In this document: positions 32,784 through 42,565 of the stretch, in pieces
Layout: each line of letters starts with the position of its first letter
How positions within the stretch are numbered: the stretch's first letter is position 1
DNA from: Rhodococcus sp040643435
GTDB taxonomy: Bacteria; Actinomycetota; Actinomycetes; Mycobacteriales; Mycobacteriaceae
Direction: 5' to 3'
Length of the DNA: 64,000 nt
NCBI RefSeq assembly: GCF_040643435.1
Contig: NZ_JBEYUH010000001.1
Location: 124,001 to 188,000, forward strand
The notes under the pieces: model-generated
Database searches by the model: none
What the model was told of the DNA's origin: nothing
The model's input: only the letters and a program-made list of their open reading frames with translations
Program-made: the position numbers and the translations under genes

Positions 32784-32821
32784 ACCGTACTTCAATCATT
32801 ACAAGGATGGCAATACTTGCA
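32784..32821 (-). promoter_or_regulatory. Promoter of the reductase/dehydratase/ligase operon with operator copy 3
   Basis: On the minus strand the 28-bp motif lies at 32794-32821, with core ATCCTTGTAATGAT. A -35 TTGCCA (32808-32813) and a -10 TACGGT (32784-32789) are 18 nt apart, in the same register to the motif as at 23476-23513. Initiation would be near 32777, leaving a leader of about 50 nt. The 273-bp intergenic region also separates this operon from the divergent importer operon. No other feature was found in it. Confidence 0.65.
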
Positions 32822-33000
32822 TGTTCTGGTGTTGCCGGTGATACTCGCTGTGATCGTCGTCACGATGTCTCGCGTTCGAGTGTGAAGTCGCTCTGGGCTG
32901 CGAAAGCCGGAACCCGCTGAAACCGCCTGTGTTTCCTACTCGCCGAACCGAGTGCGCGTCGTGTCTCATCCCGCTGTTCTGTCTCCACCGAGAGGTCACC

Positions 33001-34569
33001 ATGTTCCGACCCAGACGTTTTCTGCCCGCGGTTGCCGCGGCGTGCGCCGCGGTGCTACTGCTCAGCTCGTGCGGCGAGGCGAATTCCGGCACGGGCGCCT
33101 CCGCCGAGACCGGTGATCCGGTCGCGGGCGGTTCTCTCACCGTCCTGCAGACCGGTGAACCCCGTTCGCTCGACCCCGCCGCGCTGACCAACTATTGGGC
33201 TTTCCAGCCCACCCTCGGCAACGCGCTGTACGGGACATTGATGATCAACGATGTCGAATCGCTCGACATCGAGTACAAGATGGCCACCGATTTCTCTACC
33301 ACCGACGGTGGGGCCACGTTCACGCTGAAGCTCCGGCCCGACCTCGTGTTCACGGACGGCACCCCGCTCGATGCTGCTGCCGTCAAGTACAACTGGGATC
33401 GCCTTGTCGATCCCGCCCTCGGATCGACGTCCGGGCGGTTCGCCGGCCAGATTGCCGAGACCCGGGTCGAAGACCCGACCACTCTGAAGGTCACGATGAG
33501 ATCCCCCAATCCGCATTACGCGCAGTCCATCGTGGGGAGTTCGCTGAACTGGATCGCGTCTCCGGCCGCATTGGCGAAGGGGCCGGGCGAATTCGATGCG
33601 AACCCCGTCGGTGCGGGACCGTTCACCCTTGCCTCCTGGGCGCGCCAGGACGCGATCGAGCTGACCAAGAATCCTGATTACTGGGATGCGCCGAAGCCGT
33701 ATCTGGACACGCTCACCATCCGGACTGTGAGCGACACGAATCAGCGCGTGAACGCCATGACCACAGGTGCGGCAGATCTGGCCTCCGAAACGAACTGGGC
33801 AAGTCTGAAGAAGGTCGAGGCCGCAGGGCTGAACATCGATGTCGTGCCGACGGGTGGCGGGCAGTTCGCCGGTATGAATTTCGCACGTGCTCCCTTCGAC
33901 GACGCACGTGCGCGCCGAGCGGTGTCCCTCGCCGTGGACCTCGACGCGATCAACACCGCCGTCTACAACGACGAGGGTCAGATCCCCGGGACGCTCTTCG
34001 AGGAGAACTCGCAGTTCTTCAGTGACATCCCGCTCAAGGCGACCGACCCTGCCGCTGCTCAGAAACTCTTCGACGAACTGGCCGCCGAGGGCAAGCCCGT
34101 GTCGTTCACGTACCTGTCCTACCCGACGACGGAGAGCCGGACACTCGGTGAGGCACTGCAGGCGCAACTGAGCGCCTTCCAGAACGTCGAGATGAAACTG
34201 GACGTCGTCGACTACGCCCAGGCGACAGCCCGGACCGCCGCACGAGATTTCGACATGCTCATCTCCTCGGCCGTGATCCAGGATCCCGACACTGCGCTGT
34301 GGCTCGCCTTCCACAAGGACTCGTCCGGTAACACGGTGGGCATCGACGACGCGGAACTCAGCGCAGCGCTGGACGCCGGCCGCGTCGGTGTGACCGTCGA
34401 CGAACGTAGGGCGGCGTACGAAACGGTCCAGAACCGCCTCGTCGAACTCAACCCGGGCCTCTGGTACTACCGCGCCGTCCCGGGCGTCGTGTGGGGACAG
34501 AACGTGCAGGGTGTCGAGGTGTACGCCCTCGGGTCGCCGTTGCCCGAGGAAATCTGGGTCACCGACTAG
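33001..34569 (+). CDS. Peptide/nickel-type ABC importer binding lipoprotein 1
   Basis: This is a 522-residue SBP family 5 lipoprotein. The signal peptide ends in LLSSC (Cys24). SLDPAALTNYW and the conserved blocks DGTPLDAAAVKYNWDRL and GAGPFTLASW are present. Family 5 proteins bind peptides, oligosaccharides, opines and other mid-size ligands. ATG 33001 with GAGAGG upstream is preferred over a start 72 nt earlier. It is the first gene of a six-gene operon and its start is 180 bp from operator copy 3. Confidence 0.88.
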   Translation: MFRPRRFLPAVAAACAAVLLLSSCGEANSGTGASAETGDPVAGGSLTVLQTGEPRSLDPAALTNYWAFQPTLGNALYGTLMINDVESLDIEYKMATDFSTTDGGATFTLKLRPDLVFTDGTPLDAAAVKYNWDRLVDPALGSTSGRFAGQIAETRVEDPTTLKVTMRSPNPHYAQSIVGSSLNWIASPAALAKGPGEFDANPVGAGPFTLASWARQDAIELTKNPDYWDAPKPYLDTLTIRTVSDTNQRVNAMTTGAADLASETNWASLKKVEAAGLNIDVVPTGGGQFAGMNFARAPFDDARARRAVSLAVDLDAINTAVYNDEGQIPGTLFEENSQFFSDIPLKATDPAAAQKLFDELAAEGKPVSFTYLSYPTTESRTLGEALQAQLSAFQNVEMKLDVVDYAQATARTAARDFDMLISSAVIQDPDTALWLAFHKDSSGNTVGIDDAELSAALDAGRVGVTVDERRAAYETVQNRLVELNPGLWYYRAVPGVVWGQNVQGVEVYALGSPLPEEIWVTD

Positions 34570-34617
34570 TCCCCGTCGCTATCGCACCGGCGCAGAAACT
34601 ACGACAGGAGTAACAGA

Positions 34618-36189
34618 GTGACAGTGAGCTGGCGAAAGATGCCACGTCCGTTGCTGGTGGCCGTCGCATCGGTCATGGTGGCCGCCGGTTGCGGTAGTGG
34701 CGGAACCTCCGGAAACCAAGGGGCCGGGTCGGATACCCCGGTGCGCGGCGGCGAACTGGTGATGGCCGTCAACGTCGAAGGGCAGACGATGGATCCGGTC
34801 TGGTGTGCAACCCATGCGTTCGACCGGTGTGCGCCCGTGTTCGGGACCCTGCTCCGCTTCGACACCGAGGACGAACAGTTCGTACCTGCGATGGCGTCGT
34901 CGTTCGACTCGGAGGACGGGATCACCTGGACGCTGACGCTGCGCGAGGGTGTGCGCTTCAGCGACGGCACACCGTTCGACGCCGCCGCCGTCGTATTCAA
35001 CTGGGACCGAGTCAAGGATCCCGCGAATCTCTCTCCCTCCGCCCGGATCGCGGCGCCACTGACCTGGAGGGTGGTCGATCCCCTCACGGTCGAGGTGGTC
35101 GCGGAGGAACCGAACTTCCAGCTTCCTTGGGCGCTTGCGCAAGGCATGGGGATGATCGGGTCACCTACCGCCATTGCACAACTCGGCGCCGACTTCGGCA
35201 ATGCCCCGATCGGCGCCGGCCCGTTCCTCCTCGAGAAATGGACTCGCAACTCCGAGGCCAGATTCGTGGCCAATCCGGAGTACTGGGACGAAGGTGCGCC
35301 GTACCTCGACAGTTTCGTACTGAAGGTGATCGGCCAGGACGATCAAAGACTCAACGCTTTGCGGTCCCGAGAGATCGATGTCAACTGGTCTCTGCTCTCC
35401 AAGGATGCCCGGGCGGTCGAGGCCGAGGGCTTCACCGTCCACGCGCTCCCTCTCGTCGGTGGGACCGGACTGAACTTCAACTTCGAGGACCCCGACCTGC
35501 GGGACCCACAGCTGCGCCTCGCCGTGCTGAAGACCTTCGACAGCGCCCAGATCAACAGTGCCGTGTACCCGGGTGACGGACCGGTGGACGCATTCCTGTT
35601 CTCCGAAAGCCCTTACCGCGACGACAGCCTCGGAACATTCCCGGCCAAGGATCTCGAAGGCGCCCAGAAGTTGTTCGACGAGTACCTCGAACGTACCGGG
35701 AAATCCGACCTCACACTGCGCCTGAGCACGTTCGCGGGTCTGCCCGCACTCGAACAGGTCGCCCAGATCCTGCAGTCACAGGTGCAGGCGATCGACGGAT
35801 TGCGCATGGAGATCGACGCAATGGATTACGCCACCCTCCAAGGTGTTCAACGCTCCGGCGACTACCAACTCGCTCTCGGCGCGACGCTGTCACAGCACAT
35901 GGACGCGCTCTACGAGACCTTCCACTCGGCCGGGACGAACAACACGACACGGTACGCGAACCCCAAGGTCGACGAGGCCCTGGAGGTGAGCCGCACATCG
36001 AACGATCCGGATGCGGTCGCCGACGCCTACCGGGTGGTCAACGGGGAGATCTCGAAAGACGGACCGCTGCGGAACTGGCGATATCAGACCGGCTACATCT
36101 TCACCCAGGGCTACGTGAAGGACCTCGTCCTCACCGGCACGCTCGGCGGCGCGGGTGTCTACCTCGATCGTGCGTGGATCGACGAGTAG
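34618..36189 (+). CDS. Peptide/nickel-type ABC importer binding lipoprotein 2
   Basis: This is a 523-residue SBP family 5 lipoprotein and a paralogue of the preceding gene. The signal peptide ends in VAAGC (Cys25). RGGELVMAVNVEGQTMDPVWC, DGTPFDAAAVVFNWDRV and GAGPFLLEKW are the family blocks. The GTG start has AGGAG 7 nt upstream. Two binding proteins with one set of permeases and ATPases suggest two related ligands, for example the parent compound and a metabolite. Confidence 0.87.
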   Translation: MTVSWRKMPRPLLVAVASVMVAAGCGSGGTSGNQGAGSDTPVRGGELVMAVNVEGQTMDPVWCATHAFDRCAPVFGTLLRFDTEDEQFVPAMASSFDSEDGITWTLTLREGVRFSDGTPFDAAAVVFNWDRVKDPANLSPSARIAAPLTWRVVDPLTVEVVAEEPNFQLPWALAQGMGMIGSPTAIAQLGADFGNAPIGAGPFLLEKWTRNSEARFVANPEYWDEGAPYLDSFVLKVIGQDDQRLNALRSREIDVNWSLLSKDARAVEAEGFTVHALPLVGGTGLNFNFEDPDLRDPQLRLAVLKTFDSAQINSAVYPGDGPVDAFLFSESPYRDDSLGTFPAKDLEGAQKLFDEYLERTGKSDLTLRLSTFAGLPALEQVAQILQSQVQAIDGLRMEIDAMDYATLQGVQRSGDYQLALGATLSQHMDALYETFHSAGTNNTTRYANPKVDEALEVSRTSNDPDAVADAYRVVNGEISKDGPLRNWRYQTGYIFTQGYVKDLVLTGTLGGAGVYLDRAWIDE

Positions 36190-36240
36190 ACCTCCGTGAA
36201 CAGCACACGCGGCGAAGTACGGGAGCGGAGGTGGCGAGGC

Positions 36241-37206
36241 GTGAAGCGACGAGCAGTCCTGCGGGGCGCGGCCCCGGTGGTGAATTTTCTCCTTCTGGTC
36301 TGGATGGTCAGCGTGGCCGTCTTCCTGCTTCTGGAGCTGATCCCCGGGGATCCCGTCGACAGCCTCGTCCCACCGGGTGCCTCCGAGGAGATGCGCGAGC
36401 TCGCCCGGCAGAACTACGGTCTCGACGAGCCGCTGCTTCAGCGCTACGCCTCGTGGATGGGAGGTGTGCTCCAGGGCGACTTCGGCCGGTCCTTCACCAC
36501 GCAGACGGACGTTCTGGCCTCCATAGCCGAGCGCGCCCCCGTGTCGTTGGAACTCGCGGTCGTGTCCATGCTGTTGGCGCTCGCAGTGTCGGTCCCGGTC
36601 GGTGTCTGGTCGGCGTACCGTCCCGGTGGCCACGTCGACCGGATCGCGACGACCCTGACCTCGGCAACCCTGGCGGTTCCCTCCTTCGTTCTGGGGATCC
36701 TGCTCGTGTTCGTCTTCGGGGTGCAGTTCGGGATGCTGCCCATCCTCGGGTGGGTGCCCTTCTCCGAGGATCCCGTCGACCATGTGCGGCACCTGGCCTT
36801 GCCGGTGCTGACCCTGGCAGCCGGCGAATGCGTCCTGTTCACGCGATTGCTCAAGGGGGACATGACAGCGACCCTCCAGCAGGACCACGTGCTGTCGGCA
36901 AGGGCACGAGGGCTGCCCACCTGGCGCATCCTCGTCCGGCACGCCCTGCGTCAGTCCTCGTTCTCGCTCGTCACCGTCTCCGGCGTGGTCATCGGCCGAC
37001 TCATCGGAGGGACCGTCATCGTCGAACTGATCTTTTCTCTGCCGGGGATGGGGACGTTGGTGGTCAACTCGATCCTCTCCCGCGATTTCGTCGTCGTTCA
37101 GGCCGTAGTCCTGCTCAGCGCGCTGCTCTACCTGTCGATCAACACAATCGTCGACCTGGTCTACCCATGGCTCGACCCGAGAGTGAGGAAGGTGAGTGCC
37201 GCGTGA
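36241..37206 (+). CDS. Peptide/nickel-type ABC importer permease (DppB-like)
   Basis: This is a 321-residue inner-membrane permease with about six helices. N-terminal FLLLELIPGDPVD is the DppB hallmark, and the EAA loop is LSARARGLPTWRILVRHALR. GTG 36241 has GGAGGTGG upstream. A GTG at 36196 in the same frame is possible but has no ribosome binding site. Its stop overlaps the next permease start by 4 nt (GTGA). Confidence 0.88.
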   Translation: MKRRAVLRGAAPVVNFLLLVWMVSVAVFLLLELIPGDPVDSLVPPGASEEMRELARQNYGLDEPLLQRYASWMGGVLQGDFGRSFTTQTDVLASIAERAPVSLELAVVSMLLALAVSVPVGVWSAYRPGGHVDRIATTLTSATLAVPSFVLGILLVFVFGVQFGMLPILGWVPFSEDPVDHVRHLALPVLTLAAGECVLFTRLLKGDMTATLQQDHVLSARARGLPTWRILVRHALRQSSFSLVTVSGVVIGRLIGGTVIVELIFSLPGMGTLVVNSILSRDFVVVQAVVLLSALLYLSINTIVDLVYPWLDPRVRKVSAA

Positions 37207-38108
37207 CCGACCTGATGCGGCAGGACACCACCGGTGGAGCACAGAGGCGACTTCCGGCGACGGTGGCTTCACCCCTCACCCCACGCACGACCCGGCGGAG
37301 ACGTCGAGATATCGGCGCCTTCGTCGGGGCGGCGTGGATTCTCGCCGTGGTCGTCACCGCTTTGACCGCGGACTGGTTGCCTCTGCCCGACCCCAACGAG
37401 ATCACCGACGACTTCAGCGCGACTCCTGGCTGGGGACCGCACCCGCTCGGTACGGATTCGCTAGGCCGCGACCTCCTTTCGCGTTGTATCCACGGTGCTC
37501 GCGTATCGATGGCCGTGGCGATCGGAGGCACTGCGCTCGCGATGGTCGTGGGTGTCGCGCTGGGTATGATCGCCGGATTCTTCAGGGGCACGGTCGACCG
37601 GGTGATCTCCCTGGTCGTGAACTTCCTACTCTCCTTCCCGGCCTTGATCTTCCTCATCGCGCTGGTGGCCGCTCTCGGACCGGGGCTGTCGACGCTGGTA
37701 CTCGGCCTGGCCCTGTTGGGTATTCCCAACTTCGCGCGTGTGGCGCGGGCGAACACGATGGCATTCGCCGAGCGCGAATTCGTGATGGCGGCAAGAGCAC
37801 TCGGCGCCGGCCCGTGGAGGATCCTCGTACGGGAGCTGCTGGCCAACGTGATGCTCCCCGTCATGTCGCTCGCGCTGGTGGTGATGGCGACCCTCGTCGT
37901 GGCCGAAGGAAGCCTGAGCTTCCTGGGCCTCGGAGTACCGCCACCAACGCCGAGCTGGGGCGGGATGCTGGCAGCAGGGCGCGAATCCCTGCGGCAGTAC
38001 CCCCATCTCGTACTGATTCCTTCCCTGTTCTTCTTTCTCACGGTGTATTCGTTCAACAAGCTCGGTGATTCCGTTCGCGGGCGGATCGGTAGGGAGTCGT
38101 CGATATGA
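37203..38108 (+). CDS. Peptide/nickel-type ABC importer permease (DppC-like)
   Basis: This is a 301-residue permease, the partner of the preceding gene. HPLGTDSLGRDLLSRCIHGAR is the DppC signature and the EAA loop is MAARALGAGPWRILVRELL. A basic, polar N-terminal leader of about 35 residues precedes the first helix. GTG 37203 overlaps the dppB-like stop and ATG of the ATPase gene overlaps its own stop. Confidence 0.88.
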   Translation: MTDLMRQDTTGGAQRRLPATVASPLTPRTTRRRRRDIGAFVGAAWILAVVVTALTADWLPLPDPNEITDDFSATPGWGPHPLGTDSLGRDLLSRCIHGARVSMAVAIGGTALAMVVGVALGMIAGFFRGTVDRVISLVVNFLLSFPALIFLIALVAALGPGLSTLVLGLALLGIPNFARVARANTMAFAEREFVMAARALGAGPWRILVRELLANVMLPVMSLALVVMATLVVAEGSLSFLGLGVPPPTPSWGGMLAAGRESLRQYPHLVLIPSLFFFLTVYSFNKLGDSVRGRIGRESSI

Positions 38109-39229
38109 CCAGCGATGTCACCGTGTCCACGGACGAGACGACAGGACGCCGAAATTCCGATCCGGCCGTCGCCCTGCTGGAGGTGAGCGAACTGCGCGTG
38201 TGGTTCGATACGCCCCGCGGGCTCGTCCGGGCCGTGGACGGTGTCGACCTCCACCTCGAAGCGGGCCGGACGCTCGGAATCGTGGGAGAGTCGGGCTCGG
38301 GAAAGTCTGTGCTGTCGCGAGCGATCATGAAGATTCTGGCGCCGAGCGCTCGTGTGCTTCCCGGGAGCCGAATCGTGCTGAACGGCGTGGACCTGGCGAC
38401 CGTGTCTCCTCGAAACAACAAGCACCTGTGGGGCGTCGAGCTGTCCATGGTGTTCCAGGATCCGATGACCTCGCTGACCCCTGTCCTGACCGTGGGGCAA
38501 CAGCTCACCGAGACCCTGCGCTTCCATCTCGGCCTCGACCGGCGGGCCGCCAAGGCGGAAGCGATCCGTCTGCTGACACAGGTGGGTATTCCCGAACCCG
38601 CCGTACGGTTCGATCTGTATCCGCACCACCTGTCGGGTGGTATGCGGCAACGGGTCACCATCGCACTCGCGATCGCGTGCTCGCCGAGGCTGCTCATCGC
38701 AGACGAACCGACGACCGCGCTCGACGTGACGGTTCAGCAGCAGATCCTCGATCTCCTGGCCGATCTTCAAGCCAGGACGAACATGGGCATGATCCTCATC
38801 ACCCACGATCTCGGTGTCGTGGCCGGGCGCACCGACAGCATCGCGGTGATGTACGCGGGAAGGGTGGTGGAAAGCGGCCCCACCCGGCAATTGTTCTCCC
38901 ACATGCGACATCCGTACACGCGGGCTCTGATGGATGCGATTCCGCGCCTCAACCGGCCGAGTCACACCTATCTGCCCTCCATCCCGGGGAGGCCACCGAC
39001 GATCGTCGACCCGCCGCCCGGCTGCAGTTTCGCTCCGCGCTGCCCGTCTGCGCAGAGCAGGTGCCTGGCGGAAACCCCGGAGTTGGAAGCCTCTCCCGAT
39101 TCCTCCGGCCACTTCGCCGCGTGTTTCTTTCCGCTGGGAACGCCGCAGGGAGACGCCGCCCGCCAAGCCAATGCCGTCGCCGGCGCCACCGCGGCGGGCA
39201 CCCGAATCGACCCCAAGGACGTGATCTGA
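38105..39229 (+). CDS. Oligopeptide-type ABC importer ATPase (DppD-like)
   Basis: This is a 374-residue ATPase. Walker A is GESGSGKSV (about residue 62), the Q-loop is MVFQDPMTSL, the signature LSGGMRQRV, and Walker B LLIADEPTTALD. The C-terminal oligopeptide-type domain has the cysteine pattern CSFAPRCPSAQSRC, which binds an Fe-S cluster in some Dpp ATPases. ATGA overlap links it to the permease gene. Confidence 0.92.
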   Translation: MTSDVTVSTDETTGRRNSDPAVALLEVSELRVWFDTPRGLVRAVDGVDLHLEAGRTLGIVGESGSGKSVLSRAIMKILAPSARVLPGSRIVLNGVDLATVSPRNNKHLWGVELSMVFQDPMTSLTPVLTVGQQLTETLRFHLGLDRRAAKAEAIRLLTQVGIPEPAVRFDLYPHHLSGGMRQRVTIALAIACSPRLLIADEPTTALDVTVQQQILDLLADLQARTNMGMILITHDLGVVAGRTDSIAVMYAGRVVESGPTRQLFSHMRHPYTRALMDAIPRLNRPSHTYLPSIPGRPPTIVDPPPGCSFAPRCPSAQSRCLAETPELEASPDSSGHFAACFFPLGTPQGDAARQANAVAGATAAGTRIDPKDVI

Positions 39230-40239
39230 TGGCCGGCAGTGGTACCGCCCACCTCCGGGACGGTCTCGACGTGGTGCTGAGCATCCGCAACCTCACTGTC
39301 GAGTACGCCGGACGAAAAGGCGAGCGCGTCCACGCGGTGTCCGACGTGAGCTTCGACGTCCGCCGAGGAGAAACGGTCGGTCTGGTCGGGGAATCGGGTT
39401 GCGGCAAATCCAGCGTGGCCAAAGCGATTCTGCAATTGCCACCTCCGACGTCGGGGTCGGTGCTACTGGACGGAACAGAGATGATCGGTCTCGGTGGTTC
39501 TGCGCTACGCAACCATCGTCGGCGGTTGCAGATGATCTTTCAGGATCCGATCTCGTCACTCAATCCGTTGCGCAAGGTCAAGGATATCGTGGCCGAAGGT
39601 CTGCGGATCCACGGCTACGCCGACGAGAAGGAGATCCGGGAACGGACCCTCGACATGCTCGAGCGGGTGGGTCTGGACCCGGACACCGCATCCGATCGCA
39701 GACCGCACGAATTCTCCGGCGGTCAGTGCCAACGGATCTCGATCGCACGGGCGATGGTTCTCGATCCGGAGATCGTCATCTGCGACGAACCGGTGTCGGC
39801 TCTCGACGTGTCGGTGCAGGCACAGATCGTCAATCTGCTCGAGGAGATGAAGGCTCGGTACGAACTGACCCTGGTCTTCATCGCTCACGATCTGGCCGTG
39901 GTGAAGAACGTGAGCGACCGCGTGGTGGTGATGTACTCGGGAAAGGTCTGTGAGGTCGCCGACTCGGACGAACTGTTCGGCGCGCCGGCGCACCCGTACA
40001 CACGCGCGCTGATCGATGCGGTTCCCGAACCGGATCCCGATGCGCCGGTTCGCACCGGCGCGCTCGACGGAGACATCCCTTCGCCGCTCGCGCCCCCGAG
40101 CGGTTGCCGCTTCCGCACCCGCTGCCCGGCTGCACAGGAGGTGTGCGCGAATGTGGAACCACAGATGCGCGAAGTACGACCGGGGCACTTCGCAGCGTGT
40201 CACTTCCCCCTGGAGGACGGCGTCGGCCTCAGCCGGTGA
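39229..40239 (+). CDS. Oligopeptide-type ABC importer ATPase (DppF-like)
   Basis: This is a 336-residue ATPase. Walker A is GESGCGKSS, the Q-loop MIFQDPISSLNP, the signature FSGGQCQRI (Arg of the common LSGGQRQR is Cys), and Walker B IVICDEPVSALD. The C-terminal CRFRTRCPAAQEVC repeats the four-cysteine pattern of its partner. The start shares one base with the DppD stop (TGATG). It closes the importer operon, 13 nt from the convergent SDR stop. Confidence 0.92.
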   Translation: MAGSGTAHLRDGLDVVLSIRNLTVEYAGRKGERVHAVSDVSFDVRRGETVGLVGESGCGKSSVAKAILQLPPPTSGSVLLDGTEMIGLGGSALRNHRRRLQMIFQDPISSLNPLRKVKDIVAEGLRIHGYADEKEIRERTLDMLERVGLDPDTASDRRPHEFSGGQCQRISIARAMVLDPEIVICDEPVSALDVSVQAQIVNLLEEMKARYELTLVFIAHDLAVVKNVSDRVVVMYSGKVCEVADSDELFGAPAHPYTRALIDAVPEPDPDAPVRTGALDGDIPSPLAPPSGCRFRTRCPAAQEVCANVEPQMREVRPGHFAACHFPLEDGVGLSR

Positions 40240-40252
40240 GGCCGACCGGGGA

Positions 40253-41056
40253 TCACCGCGCCGTCCACCCGCCGTCCACGACGATCGTCTGACCCGTGAC
40301 ATAGCTTCCCGCTGCCCCGACCAGCCACAGGACCGCGCCGACGATGTCGTCGGGCGTTCCTTCCTTCGGCAGGGGAGTGTTCCGACGGAGGTATTCGGTG
40401 GCCTTGGCACTGTCGTAGAGCGGCCCGGTGATCTCGCTACGGAAGAAGCCGGGGGCCACCGTGTTGACCCGGATCGAGTGACGAGCCCACTGGACTGCGA
40501 GTTCTGCTGTCAGGCCGGACAATCCGAGCTTGCTCGCAGCATAGGAGGCCTGAGGAATGCCGGGCACGCCGACACGTCCACTGATCGACGACACGTTGAC
40601 GATTGCCCCGCCGCCGGCATCGCGCATATACGGAAAAACGGCTTGTGAGAGCCGGAACGGGGCGAGCAGGTTGAGATCGATCGTGCTCCGGACAGCGCCC
40701 AAGGGCTCTGATTCGGCGCGCTCTTCCGTGAACATGTTGCCCGCGCCGTTGACCAGGATGGTCGGTGCGCCCAGACCGTCGACGACCACCGGTACCACGT
40801 CGTCCACGGCATGCAGGTCGGACAGATCGCACGGCACGGACAGACCACCGATGCGCTCGGCGAGGTCGTCGAGGCGGTCCTTGCGACGGGCTACCACCGC
40901 GACGCGGGCCCCGAACGCCGCGAGTGTCTCGGCGACCGCTGCTCCGAGTCCGGACGATGCGCCGGTCACGAGCGCCACCCGGCCGTGGAGACCGAACATC
41001 TTCGATGCGGATTCCGGGTTCATCGGTGCGACGTGCTCCTTCGGGGTCGTTGTCAC
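40253..41056 (-). CDS. Short-chain dehydrogenase/reductase (SDR), classical
   Basis: This is a 267-residue SDR. TGASSGLGAA, NGAGN, Ser of VSSISG and YAASK are intact, and GQTIVVDGGWT closes the fold. The GTG start at 41056 overlaps the ligase stop by GTGA, matching the overlap habit of the block. An ATG at 41023 (AAGGAG 12 nt upstream) is the alternative start. It is paired with the CoA ligase gene in a two-gene operon. Its substrate is unknown. Confidence 0.86.
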   Translation of the reverse strand: MTTTPKEHVAPMNPESASKMFGLHGRVALVTGASSGLGAAVAETLAAFGARVAVVARRKDRLDDLAERIGGLSVPCDLSDLHAVDDVVPVVVDGLGAPTILVNGAGNMFTEERAESEPLGAVRSTIDLNLLAPFRLSQAVFPYMRDAGGGAIVNVSSISGRVGVPGIPQASYAASKLGLSGLTAELAVQWARHSIRVNTVAPGFFRSEITGPLYDSAKATEYLRRNTPLPKEGTPDDIVGAVLWLVGAAGSYVTGQTIVVDGGWTAR

Positions 41057-42561
41057 GAGGTGGCCTGCCTGTGTGCTGCAGCGAGTTCGGGTAGCCCGGC
41101 ACGCTGGATCTTGCCCATCGCGTTGACCGGGAGGGCGTCGACCCGCGTCCATACTTCCGGGACCTTGTAGGTCGAGAGTGTACGACGGCAATGATCCTCG
41201 ATCGAGTCGAAGTCGATTTCTCTGCGACCGCTTTCGATGATCGCTCCCACTCGGTGACCGAGCCGGTCGTCGGGGACGCCGTACACGGCAGCCTTCGTGA
41301 CGGCCGGGTGGGACCCGAGTACCCGTTCGACCTCGAGGGGGTAGACGTTCGCGCCGCCGCGGATGATGACGAGTTTCTTCCGGTCGAGTACGGTCAACAC
41401 TCCGTTCTCGTCGACCGAGCCGATGTCGCCGGTGGGGAACGGCCCGGGATCTGCGGGGTTGACGGTACCGTCCTCCCAATAGCCCAGTAGGGGAGTCCAC
41501 CTGTTCGCCCAGTCGCCCGTCGTCGCGCCGGTCAACCGCAACTCGCCGATCTCGCCAGGGGGCAGACGCCGCCCCTCGTCGTCGTAGGCGGCCACGTCGT
41601 ACTGTGGCAGAACGTGTCCACTCGTGCCGGTTCGCCACTCGGCTCCGGGGGGGTCTATCGAGACCACGGTCGGTGCCTCGGTCAGTCCGTAGGTCGCGCG
41701 GGGGACCAGGCCGTGGGCCGCGGCGAAGGCGTGTCGTAGGGCGTCCGGAGTGTCGCTGCCACCGCTCCACACCTCGACGAGTGATCGGAGATCGAGATCG
41801 GGGCGTTTTGCGAGGTCGAACAGTTGTGCGGGGGCACCGTTCCACACGGTCACCCGCCGAGTCGAGATCCACTCGGCGACGCCGTCGGCATCGCGCCGGT
41901 CCATGATCACGGCACATCCGCCTGCCTGTGCGGTGAGGAGGGTCGACAGCACCATGAGATTGAGGATCGTCAGCGGGAAGCTGTCGCCCTTGCGCAGTTC
42001 CGTACCCCACCCGCGGATGGCCGTCAGGACCGCTCCCGGCAGGAGCAGATTGCGTTGGCTGTGGACGACCGCCTTCGGGCGTCCGGAAGTGCCGCTGGTG
42101 AAGGCGATTCCGGCCGGCGCATCGGGGTCGAGATGCACAGGTGGGGCGGTGAGGTCGTCGTCGAGTAGTGCTGCCCATTCGTGCTCGGTGACGACCCCCT
42201 CGGTGACGGCTTCGTAGCGGGGACCGGTGAGGGTGATGCGAGGTCGGCACATCCGGTGGAGATCGTGCTGCTCTTCGGCGGTGAGAGCTTCTCCGATGCC
42301 CACCCATACGGCTCCGATGCGCTGGGCCCCGTGGAAGGCGCCGACGATGCCGAGATCGTTGGGCAGGCAGGCGGCGACCCGGTCTCCGGGGCGGACCCCC
42401 AGCGACCACAGCGCGCCGGCTGCGCGACGCGCTCGATCGTCGAGTTGCCGGTAAGACCACACGCCCGAGGCGGCCTCGATCGCGGGTGCGTCGGGGTGCG
42501 ATACGAGGGCGTCGTCGAGCACCTCGGCAATCGTGTTCGGCGCAGTGCTGATTCTTTCCAC
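41053..42561 (-). CDS. Acyl-CoA synthetase (ANL superfamily)
   Basis: This is a 502-residue AMP-forming ligase. The P-loop motif is FTSGTSGRPKA, then YGLTEAPT, FPTGDIGSVDENG, RGGANVYP and the C-terminal Lys of NAMGKIQR. It is about 60 residues shorter than the ligase at 28801-30507 and only distantly related, so it probably activates a different acid. The GTG start has no clear Shine-Dalgarno and lies 5 nt from operator copy 4, so a leaderless mRNA is possible. Confidence 0.88.
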   Translation of the reverse strand: MERISTAPNTIAEVLDDALVSHPDAPAIEAASGVWSYRQLDDRARRAAGALWSLGVRPGDRVAACLPNDLGIVGAFHGAQRIGAVWVGIGEALTAEEQHDLHRMCRPRITLTGPRYEAVTEGVVTEHEWAALLDDDLTAPPVHLDPDAPAGIAFTSGTSGRPKAVVHSQRNLLLPGAVLTAIRGWGTELRKGDSFPLTILNLMVLSTLLTAQAGGCAVIMDRRDADGVAEWISTRRVTVWNGAPAQLFDLAKRPDLDLRSLVEVWSGGSDTPDALRHAFAAAHGLVPRATYGLTEAPTVVSIDPPGAEWRTGTSGHVLPQYDVAAYDDEGRRLPPGEIGELRLTGATTGDWANRWTPLLGYWEDGTVNPADPGPFPTGDIGSVDENGVLTVLDRKKLVIIRGGANVYPLEVERVLGSHPAVTKAAVYGVPDDRLGHRVGAIIESGRREIDFDSIEDHCRRTLSTYKVPEVWTRVDALPVNAMGKIQRAGLPELAAAHRQATS

Positions 42562-42565
42562 CCCA

